In this document: positions 43,409-50,623 of the stretch, piece after piece
How the letters are laid out: each line of letters starts with the position of its first letter
How positions within the stretch are numbered: position 1 is the stretch's first letter
DNA from: Pseudaminobacter soli (ex Zhang et al. 2022)
Lineage (GTDB): Bacteria; Pseudomonadota; Alphaproteobacteria; Rhizobiales; Rhizobiaceae
Direction: 5' to 3'
Assembly (NCBI RefSeq): GCF_014595955.1
Contig: NZ_JABVCF010000011.1
Location: forward strand, 197,642 to 250,294
Length of the DNA: 52,653 nt
Translations under genes and position numbers: made by a program
Notes under the pieces: model-generated
Seen by the model: only the letters and a program-made list of their open reading frames with translations
What the model was told of the DNA's origin: nothing
Database searches by the model: none

Positions 43409-44353
43409 GTGAATGCTCAGCAACACAGCCAGAATACCGCAACTGCCACTGGCCTGAGGGCCCGCGACCAGGGGCCAGCCGAGGTAGAGGCTTCTGGTGA
43501 CCTCCATCGACTGGGGTTCTCCCTCCTGAGAGGGAGCCGCGCCGATTTCGTGGAATCCCTGAAGAGATGGATTCGAACCGAGGTTCCCGCTCCCTTGCGT
43601 GAACGCGGCTACGACATCGTGTTCAGGTCCCTGAACCGCACAAGGCGTACCTTCCTTTCTCCCCAACTGTCTGAGTTCTTCTGGAGGTCTATGCGCAAGG
43701 CGCATTCGGCCGCAAATCGCCCCGAGCAACGTACATTCACGGACGAGGAATTCGATGCCGACGATGTCGGCGTGGTCGCGTTGGCTGAACGGTTGAACAT
43801 CCAACGGTATGCCGTATCGGATATCGCAAGAAGGGTCGGCGTTGACCCGAACCGACCGTCCCCCCGGACGAAGGTTGGTTACGCGCCCGACGAGGTCGAG
43901 AAGATCGAGCAATTCGCCAAGAGCCTCGTGACGTACGCGGAGGCCACCAAGGCACTTGGCCTTCCACGGTATCAAATCAAACCGCTGGTGGATGCGGGCT
44001 TTCTCCAGAGCATTCCCGGCATTTGTGGCAGTCGCAGCCTTGGATTGGTCCGCAGCGAGGTCGACGACCTGCTGCGGACAACCATGGAAGGGATTCCCGT
44101 TGTGCCTTCATCGGGAACTCACGGGCTGACGACAGCCGCGAGCCTCATGGGCATCGAGGCCGGCTTGCTGGCCACCTTCGTGGTCGCTGGCGAGATCAGG
44201 CCCGTTGGCCGCGCGGAGGGTCCACTGGCTTTCCGGAGCCTCCGCTTCACGCCATCAGGGAATCTGCCTCCCGACATCATCGGAACGCGGAAGCGGAAGC
44301 CGCGGGATCGCAAGAAGGAATTGGGCTCCGGCGTCTGGAGGCTGTCAGGCTGA
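43409..44353 (+). CDS. Multi-HTH protein resembling the C-terminal part of TniQ/TnsD
   Basis: A 314-residue protein starting at GTG. Three helix-turn-helix-like units are visible: VALAERLNIQRYAVSDIARR, then VTYAEATKALGLPRYQIKPL, then LTTAASLMGIEAGLLATFVV. Each is followed by a short wing-like segment (for example GEIRPVGRAEG). TniQ/TnsD target-selection proteins carry such repeats after a zinc-finger N-terminus. No Cys-x2-Cys finger is seen here, so it may be an N-terminally cut copy or a different regulator. Its stop overlaps the next ORF (TGATG). Family call tentative. Confidence 0.4.
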   Translation: MNAQQHSQNTATATGLRARDQGPAEVEASGDLHRLGFSLLRGSRADFVESLKRWIRTEVPAPLRERGYDIVFRSLNRTRRTFLSPQLSEFFWRSMRKAHSAANRPEQRTFTDEEFDADDVGVVALAERLNIQRYAVSDIARRVGVDPNRPSPRTKVGYAPDEVEKIEQFAKSLVTYAEATKALGLPRYQIKPLVDAGFLQSIPGICGSRSLGLVRSEVDDLLRTTMEGIPVVPSSGTHGLTTAASLMGIEAGLLATFVVAGEIRPVGRAEGPLAFRSLRFTPSGNLPPDIIGTRKRKPRDRKKELGSGVWRLSG

Positions 44354-44688
44354 TGGATCAGGTAGGCATGGACGAAGCCTGTTCAAAGCTGGGTCTTCGC
44401 CGGGAAACGCTTGAGTTGTGGAGGGCAGTGTTCGCCGAGGGCGGTTTCCAAGGTCTCTGCGACCTAAAATACGAGGCCAGGCATCCCTAGACGACGCCCG
44501 AGAGCGTGGCCGTCCGGGTGAGGGCGCTTGGGAGGAAGGATGTCCGCAACAGCTGCAAACGGATCGCGGCGACCCTTGCGCGAGAGGGAATACCGATCTC
44601 ATTCCGCACCGTCTGGAAGATTTTGAAAGCAGCAGGGCTGGCAACCGCCAAGGATCGGCAAAGGGCGATTGAGAGCAAGGCGCGATGA
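44353..44688 (+). pseudogene. IS481/IS3-like double helix-turn-helix ORF interrupted by an amber codon
   Basis: One reading frame from ATG 44353 encodes a first HTH (MDEACSKLGLRRETLELWRA, ending EARHP) and, after an in-frame TAG at 44488-44490, a second HTH (KRIAATLAREGIPISFRTVW, then KILKAAGL), stopping at 44688. This pair is typical of the N-terminus of IS481/IS3-type transposases, but no DDE domain follows. Either it is a broken transposase remnant or a small DNA-binding protein with a nonsense mutation. Translation is coupled to the TniQ-like gene. Confidence 0.5.
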
Positions 44689-44709
44689 GGCAGCATGCCG
44701 CCAGTAGAG

Positions 44710-44808
44710 TTATCTCCGAAAGCGTGGCGCCCAGCTTTCGATCAGTCGTTCTTCGTCCTCAGCCTCATCATCCAGGTCCATGTCGTGTTCTTCAGCAACC
44801 CAGGTCAT
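44710..44808 (-). CDS. Tiny acidic ORF, possible remnant
   Basis: A 32-codon frame (MTWVAEEHDMDLDDEAEDEE, ending in APRFRR) with strong acidic composition, open for about 14 codons further upstream without a better start. It looks like the tail of a larger lost gene. No function can be assigned. Confidence 0.15.
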   Translation of the reverse strand: MTWVAEEHDMDLDDEAEDEERLIESWAPRFRR

Positions 44809-44899
44809 CAGCAGCGTGAGATTCCGGCCATAGGATCGATGATCGGAATTCTATCTGGAACTGGAGTGGCTTTTCCCTCCTCTGGGTAAGCTATAGGCT

Positions 44900-44920
44900 T
44901 CCAATCGGATGGGGCGATCT
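44900..44920 (+). repeat. Copy 1 of the TCCAATCGGA-TGGGGCGATCT repeat
   Basis: A 21-base sequence just before the KAP NTPase start. It is closely matched at 50083 and more loosely at 49184, 50047 and 50157, on the other side of the gene. Confidence 0.45.
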
Positions 44921-44935
44921 GGGGGAGCCGGGCAA

Positions 44936-47900
44936 ATGAAGGCGAGTGCAGGATCGATTGGCGGCCAAGAAATGGCCAGCGTGCTGGACAAGGAACTCTC
45001 CGACCCAACGAAAGACGCTTTCGGCCATCAGCACTTCTCAGATGCCTTAAGGAACTTGATCGAGAGTCCTCATCGCCCGCCGTTCAGCATTGGACTGCTC
45101 GGGTCGTGGGGTACGGGCAAAAGCACCATCAAGGAGCTCTATCTCACCTCCCTCGCTAAGGATTCCAGCGGACCAAACGGCAAGCGAAGAAGGAATCGTT
45201 TTCGGCCGGTCACGTTCAACGCCTGGAGATATGGAGCGGGTGAAGATATTAAGCGGGCGCTCCTTCGGCATGTCTTCCTCCGGTTGGGAGGCGACGACGT
45301 GGAGCTTCGCCGGAAATTGTACCAGCAGGTCACTGACACGGCCCAAAGCAAGCGCAGCTTGGGGGAGTGGTTCAGAGAGGCTGCACTCCAGAATGTCGCG
45401 TCAGCTCTCCTGTTTTTGGTCCTGTTCGCGCTCATTATGGGGACGATGTGGCTGGTCTCTTACGGGCTGGGTCTCTCGGATCAATTGGGCCTTACGGTCG
45501 TCCTGACGGCCGCGGCCGCGGTCGCGGCATTCCTGGGCAAATACGTTGTCGATATTCGACTGAAGTCGCCTACGCTTTTCACAAACCAAACTGTGATTTC
45601 CTTTCCTGCGACCAGCGCGGAAGAATACGAGCGCCTTCTCGTCGACCAGATACGAAAGTTCAGGGCAAAGCCAGAAGGCCGATCCTGTGAAAGGCTGGTC
45701 ATATTCGTCGATGATCTCGACAGATTGTCCGCTGTTGAAATGGTTGCTGGACTGGATGCCGTCCGAACGTTCTTGGAACTCCCACTGGGAGAGGTGTCGG
45801 ACGACTTTGGCGTGATTTTCGTCATCTCTTGTGACGAAGACCGAGTGGCCGATGCCCTATCCCGCGGCCGGGGAAGGGTCAACCCAGACCTGCCAGGCTC
45901 GGTATTCACCCGTTCAGACGCAAGACGCTACCTCGATCGTCTTTTCCAGTTTCGTCTCGAGATCCCGCCGTTTCCCAAGCTAGACATGAGGCACTTCGCG
46001 GAAGAGAAGCTGCGGCAGTCCAGCCTTGCTGCTGAGATCGAAAAAGGCGGCGTGCGGCTGCAGGATCTCGTGGAGAGGCTCATTCACGTTGGCGTTCAGA
46101 GTCCACGCAACGCAATTCAAATCCTGAATGCATTTACCCAGAGTTGGTGGATGGCCGTCCAGCGGGAGAGGAGTGGCATCGGCTCGACCGCGCCGGGAGC
46201 GTTGTATGACGGTGCCGTGACAAGCCATCCGTTAGCATTGGCTGCCCTGTGCGTGTTGCGGGCTGATTTTCCAGATTTCTATGGCGAGCTTCAAAGTCGC
46301 CCGGAACTTATCCAAGAATTCAACCGAGTGGTCTTCAGGGGAGAAGCATTTGATTCGCTGGCGGTCAGCGCTCAACACGCTCTGAAAGAGTTCTTGGTCG
46401 TTGAGGATGGCAAGGTTGGCAATGACGTTCGGTCTGAGCACCGAAACCTTCGGCAATACCTTTCCAGCCTCCTTGACCTGCGGTGGCCAAAATCCCTGCA
46501 GCCGCTCCTGCTCCTCGCACAGGATGCGATCTCGCGAAGGCTTGGTGATCGGGCTGCCGAGCTAAATGACGCCTTCGTCTCCGGCGACACCCGGGGAGTC
46601 ATGGAAGTGCTTGGCCATCACCTCGACAACGATGATCTGAGCCACGAGGATGTCCGCTTGCTGGAAGATCTGGCTGAAGGCCTTTCAGACGAAACACAGG
46701 CACGCCGCGTCAATGCTGCGAGAGTGCTAGCTGCCATTGCCCATCGAATCCCTGCGGCTTACCGCAACGGGCTGATGGTCCCCTTGGCGCGGCAGATGAT
46801 CGGTATCAAGGATATTCGGACCAATGTTGGTCCGGCGGCTGCCAAGGAAATCATTGCTGCTCTGTCACCTGAGGACAGGCGTGAAGTTGCGGAGAGCTTC
46901 TCTGGGGACCTATTGACCGGACAGAAGTTGGAATGGCGCCTTCCGACCGGTCAGACGCCGAACCTTGAGGAGCTGGTCTCCGATGTCAGGGCCGCGGCAG
47001 AACTCGTACTCACCGTACGTGCGACCGATCAGCTTCTGCCGGTTACCGAATCCCGGGTGAGGAGTTGGCTGCTGAGTCGAGAAGTCCAATCCTCTCAAGG
47101 AGCGCAGACGCTACCCTTTGCACAACTCGAAACGTGGATGAACGAGCATGAGGAGCACCTCCTTCGGCCGCTTGGCTCGGACTACACCCAGCTAGCCGTT
47201 GACGAACTGGAGAACAATCCGGCGGGTATCCCGGATATCGATCGCATGCTCCAGAGGGTAAGTCAGGTATACAAGGCGCTCGCCGAAGCCGGTGAGGAGA
47301 GCCGCGAGGAGCTATGGGAGCAACTGACGAGACTAGTCGCCGTTCGCAGTTCTGACGGCGCATTGACGGCGTGGAAGGAAGCTGGATCCTACGCGAGCTT
47401 AGCTACACCGAAACAGGCCCGAACCTTCCTGGTGGCATTTGCCAACAGACTGCATCGGGAGATGGAGGACGGGGATCAACGGGAGCTGGACTGGCAGGCT
47501 GGGTCTCAACAGCTTCTCGATCTCGCAACTCGCTGGGAAGCCAACCTGGATCAGGAATCTGCAGCTGGCGTTTTCCCGCTGCTCCAGTCCTGGAGCGGAT
47601 TCCCCGAAACCTCGGACTACATGAGCCGTGCTGCAGAAATCCTGATGCGTCGCGACCAGGATTCCTGGCACAGCTTGATGGGGTACATAACCAACAAGCC
47701 TTTCGGGGAACTGCCGTGGCCGTCCCTTGCCTACGTCGCTTCGCATCTTGATGATCTGACCGAGGAAACTCTGGCCGCTCTGGTGGGTCAGATGAACGCC
47801 GTGGTGAATGGGGACAAGATCGAGACGGATACTGCCGAGAAGTATCGCAAATTCATCGATGCGACCGCTGCAATGGGTGGCTGGTCATCGAACCCGCTTT

Positions 47901-49021
47901 CTACTCATACGAAGACATCTCGCGCCCGCATTCTCGCAATGTCGACTCAAGCTGACTACCTATCCGAATTCTTTCCCGCGGCCAGAAAGCTCTTGAGAAT
48001 CGCCCCCAAGGGACAGATTGCCAACGTTCTGAAGCCTCTCTTCGAGCAAGCGGCAGGTGCCCCCGAGGCCTATCCAGTCCTACATCGCGAAATGGCTGGC
48101 CATTGGCCGGAACAGGACGAGCAGACGGGACCGTATGACGCCGATGCCATTGCCTCTCGTGCGATCCAGTTCATCAAGGAAAACCCGGCGAACTCAGGGT
48201 CTGGAGTCGTTTTCAATTCAATTGTGGACATGGTCTCGCGTGACCTCGTCGCAGAGAACATCCGGCCAGGAGTCTCAGATGCCGCCACCATTTTGTGGCG
48301 GTATTCGCCCGGAGCAGTGGCCCAATCGATGAGTCAGATCGCGCCCTTTATGGCGGTCACGGATATAAAAAATCTCCTGACGGGCAAGCAGCCGAACGAT
48401 CCTGATCGGGAGGATATTCAGACGATCATCGACGCGATATCGAGAGAGGCCGATGAACAGCGCCAACTAGCCATTGCCCGCGAGCTTCTCGTGGCTCCCC
48501 CGAAGGAAATCAACAGCCTGCCAGATGGAGCGTTGACAATGTGGCTCTCGTCGCTTGGCAGCGGCGAGGGGGCAGTGCTCGCGACATTGCTTCAGGACGA
48601 TACCCTCAATGAGGAACAGAGGGAGCGCGTTCTCAGCTACGCGATGTCCAGGCGACGGGAACTGGGCCTGACGTTCTTTCTCGAGGTGGCTCCGATCATT
48701 CTCTCAAGAACCGGAGAAGCAAAGCCGCTAGCGATCCTCGTCAATGGAATGGAGGACATCCTCGTGCTGGCGACAGACAGCGACCAGAAGAGCTCGCTGG
48801 CCGGCGCGCTTGTGCCCACCCTGCCGAACCTCCCCAAGGAGTCCCTGTTGCCAGTCGCTCGGGCCATCGGCCAGCTGGGCGGTAAGGGCATCCTGGAGCG
48901 GGATAGCGATGCTTTGCGGAGCATGGATACCGATCAGTTGGACATCCTGATGCGAGCGGTGCCAGGTTCGAAGGTGATTCGAAAACACCTGGAATCGAGC
49001 GGCACAAAGGCTACCGAATAG
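44936..49021 (+). CDS. Giant membrane-bound KAP-family P-loop NTPase
   Basis: A 1361-residue protein. Walker A is GSWGTGKST near residues 56-64 and Walker B is VIFVDDLDRL near 257-266, with the KAP pattern of membrane helices placed between them: LLFLVLFALIMGTMWLVSYG (about 159-178) and LTVVLTAAAAVAAFLGKYVV (about 186-205). The ATPase part ends near 420 with SPRNAIQILNAFTQSW. The remaining ~930 residues are helical and unrecognised. KAP NTPases include PifA, which excludes phage T7 from F-plasmid hosts, so a defence role is plausible. ATG at 44936 is preferred for its GGGGGAG site; 44909 and 44972 are alternatives. Lower G+C and isolated position support horizontal acquisition. Confidence 0.85.
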   Translation: MKASAGSIGGQEMASVLDKELSDPTKDAFGHQHFSDALRNLIESPHRPPFSIGLLGSWGTGKSTIKELYLTSLAKDSSGPNGKRRRNRFRPVTFNAWRYGAGEDIKRALLRHVFLRLGGDDVELRRKLYQQVTDTAQSKRSLGEWFREAALQNVASALLFLVLFALIMGTMWLVSYGLGLSDQLGLTVVLTAAAAVAAFLGKYVVDIRLKSPTLFTNQTVISFPATSAEEYERLLVDQIRKFRAKPEGRSCERLVIFVDDLDRLSAVEMVAGLDAVRTFLELPLGEVSDDFGVIFVISCDEDRVADALSRGRGRVNPDLPGSVFTRSDARRYLDRLFQFRLEIPPFPKLDMRHFAEEKLRQSSLAAEIEKGGVRLQDLVERLIHVGVQSPRNAIQILNAFTQSWWMAVQRERSGIGSTAPGALYDGAVTSHPLALAALCVLRADFPDFYGELQSRPELIQEFNRVVFRGEAFDSLAVSAQHALKEFLVVEDGKVGNDVRSEHRNLRQYLSSLLDLRWPKSLQPLLLLAQDAISRRLGDRAAELNDAFVSGDTRGVMEVLGHHLDNDDLSHEDVRLLEDLAEGLSDETQARRVNAARVLAAIAHRIPAAYRNGLMVPLARQMIGIKDIRTNVGPAAAKEIIAALSPEDRREVAESFSGDLLTGQKLEWRLPTGQTPNLEELVSDVRAAAELVLTVRATDQLLPVTESRVRSWLLSREVQSSQGAQTLPFAQLETWMNEHEEHLLRPLGSDYTQLAVDELENNPAGIPDIDRMLQRVSQVYKALAEAGEESREELWEQLTRLVAVRSSDGALTAWKEAGSYASLATPKQARTFLVAFANRLHREMEDGDQRELDWQAGSQQLLDLATRWEANLDQESAAGVFPLLQSWSGFPETSDYMSRAAEILMRRDQDSWHSLMGYITNKPFGELPWPSLAYVASHLDDLTEETLAALVGQMNAVVNGDKIETDTAEKYRKFIDATAAMGGWSSNPLSTHTKTSRARILAMSTQADYLSEFFPAARKLLRIAPKGQIANVLKPLFEQAAGAPEAYPVLHREMAGHWPEQDEQTGPYDADAIASRAIQFIKENPANSGSGVVFNSIVDMVSRDLVAENIRPGVSDAATILWRYSPGAVAQSMSQIAPFMAVTDIKNLLTGKQPNDPDREDIQTIIDAISREADEQRQLAIARELLVAPPKEINSLPDGALTMWLSSLGSGEGAVLATLLQDDTLNEEQRERVLSYAMSRRRELGLTFFLEVAPIILSRTGEAKPLAILVNGMEDILVLATDSDQKSSLAGALVPTLPNLPKESLLPVARAIGQLGGKGILERDSDALRSMDTDQLDILMRAVPGSKVIRKHLESSGTKATE

Positions 49022-49183
49022 CCTGATCGTTCACAGGATGGCGGCACCTATCCGGCGGGTTCCGCTGGCGACGGTTCGCGGCGCCTCGCTGGCGACGGAC
49101 CCCGAGAAGCCAATCTGATCTGGCGTGCCGCCAGAGGCGGATGGCGATACGTTGCAAAAGTGCAATGATTTCAGCGGGTCTGA

Positions 49184-49213
49184 GTCCAAGAGGATGTGGC
49201 GACAGAGATCATC
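49184..49213 (+). repeat. Copy 2 of the KAP-flanking repeat
   Basis: GTCCAAGAGGATGTGGCGAC and the following ten bases, downstream of the KAP gene. Same core (TCCAA-n-GGATGTGGCGAC) as the copies at 44900 and 50082. Confidence 0.45.
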
Positions 49214-49227
49214 GAAACATCCTCTTG
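49187..49227. promoter_or_regulatory. 11-bp inverted repeat after the KAP gene
   Basis: CAAGAGGATGT (49187-49197) is mirrored by ACATCCTCTTG (49217-49227) around a 19-base loop. It lies between the convergent KAP and split minus-strand genes, so it could be a bidirectional terminator without a T-run or a protein-binding site. It is the only repeat copy with this extra arm. Confidence 0.45.
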
Positions 49228-49291
49228 AACCGTCGTTAGTATTTCTGGCCTCGCAAGTCGGTTGCCGTCGCGCGAGTAGGATGGGATTTTA

Positions 49292-49890
49292 TCACTTCCG
49301 ATCACCCGTCTCTCCGCTCCCGTCCGGGATCAAACGAATGACAATCTTGCTGTCCAACCTTACGACGGACTTAACGAGTGTTGGAGTAGCCCCGTCATAG
49401 CATTCTGGGATGTCCTCAGGTGCGGCGCAAAGCGCGCGCGCCTCCCAAGCTTGGAACTGATCCTGGGATACCGCCTTCAAAAGGCACGCGACCGGCTCCA
49501 ACGCCGCACGAGAGTAAGCACACCCAAGGGAGGACTTAATCGCTCAACGAAACGGCACATGCCTTGCAAATCGTATTCAACGTCGACAGGGGATCGAGCT
49601 ATGACACTGTCGATTTCTGTTCCCCGGATCACCCCTACCTCGCCTTCGAGCACACTCTCGGCCTTCCATGGGTCGCGCCACACTGCCTCGAGCCATAGCA
49701 AGGTGGTTCCCTCGTATTCCCCAGCAGCACTGAAATCACGTGTGCCGATCTCGGCTAGGCTGACACTGGCATCCTTCAATTCATCCTGCGCAGCCTCATA
49801 CGCCTTCTCGTAGGTCGAGTAGAAATCCCGGAAGACCGCACTTCCATTAACGTAGCTCTCGGTAAAGAACGGTTTCTTCCTGTCCAACAT
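49292..49890 (-). pseudogene. Hypothetical protein gene split by a frameshift
   Basis: A 137-codon frame from ATG 49890 (MLDRKKPFFTESYVNGSAVF start, natural composition) stops at 49477 after VRRWSRSRAF. An overlapping second frame begins at about 49501 (LEPVACLLKAVSQDQFQAWE) and runs to 49292 with equally natural text. Joining them with one indel near 49495 gives a single ~200-residue protein. No family recognised. It is convergent with the KAP gene and belongs to the same accessory module. Two overlapping genes with a TTG restart are the alternative. Confidence 0.45.
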
Positions 49891-50299
49891 CGACGACTGT
49901 CCTGCGTGAGAAATGTGAACTCATCCCATCAGCAAAGCCGGGGAGGCCGCGTTGCCATTGCCGCCCTCAGCGCGTGACCTGATTGAGCGTCGACGAATTC
50001 GGGGGTCGGCGCAACCTGCGTGTGCGCTTTGGCTGGAGAGAACGGCTTGAGTCCAAATTGAGTTGGCGATGGCCTATCGAAATCCAATCGGACGTGGCGA
50101 CATCTCCAATACCGATTGGCGACCGCCGGAAAAACCTGAACAATTTCAACAGGGGTGAATCCAGACGGATGTGACGACAAAGACCATGCTCATCAGGCGG
50201 CTTGAAAGCGAGCGGTTCCACCGACTGTGGCATTGCCGTCGAGGAAGTCGCCCCTAGTTATTGGCCCGTCCAATATTTAGGGCGCGGTCGAGGTCAGAA
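49891..50299. other. Repeat-rich region without a supported gene
   Basis: Holds three related copies of the KAP-flanking repeat: 50047-50072 (GTCCAAATTGAGTTGGCGAT), 50082-50107 (TCCAATCGGACGTGGCGACA) and 50157-50188 (AATCCAGACGGATGTGACGA). Minus frames through them repeat similar peptide words because of the DNA repeats, not because of a gene. The promoter of the formate dehydrogenase operon should lie at its right end. Confidence 0.45.
50047..50188 (+). repeat. Cluster of three degenerate repeat copies
   Basis: Spacing between the copies is about 35 and 75 bases. The core consensus read by eye is TCCA-n3-GGATGTGGCGACA. The strongest match is to the copy at 44900 upstream of the KAP gene (TCCAATCGGA shared exactly). 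Confidence 0.45.
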
Positions 50300-50590
50300 A
50301 TGAACCCGGACTTTGGCCAGACGATCGGAACGTCGGACGGAGTTCCCGCCAGCCCCGCGAGCGCCGCCACAATCTCTGGCTTCGATAGCGCACGTTCCGA
50401 CCAATACGCTCTCCTCGCCTCGATTCTCCTGCGCGCAACCAATGCCGATTTCCTGACGCGGCTTTCTGGCCTGCAAGGTACGGAGAGTCCGCACCGTCTG
50501 GTTCACGTCGCCCTTGGGCAGGCTGGGGCCTGCGCTTCCGCCAATGCGGCTACCGTGGATACCGACCACGTCAGGCCTTCTACGGTTTGA
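50300..50590 (+). pseudogene. TorD-like formate dehydrogenase maturation chaperone, truncated
   Basis: A 96-residue frame from ATG 50300. The segment ARSDQYALLASILLRATNAD, followed by FLTRLSGLQGTESPHRLVHV, is the first helical unit of TorD/DmsD-type chaperones that guard Tat-exported molybdoenzymes before cofactor loading. The family is ~200-220 residues, so more than half is missing. After ANAATVDTDHV the text ends at a TGA, 33 bases before the formate dehydrogenase ATG. A deletion that removed the rest of the gene is the simplest explanation. Confidence 0.6.
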
Positions 50591-50623
50591 ACGGTTACGA
50601 GACGTTAGAGAAGTGAGGCCGCC

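Noticed and set aside
43289-43975. A 228-codon minus-strand frame over the TniQ-like gene
   Set aside because: Composition is Arg/Gly-rich without domains; the plus-strand frame has clear HTH units and coupling to the next ORF.
49929-50233. Two minus-strand frames with repeated peptide words
   Set aside because: The repetition comes from the DNA repeats at 50047-50188 and is not evidence of a protein.
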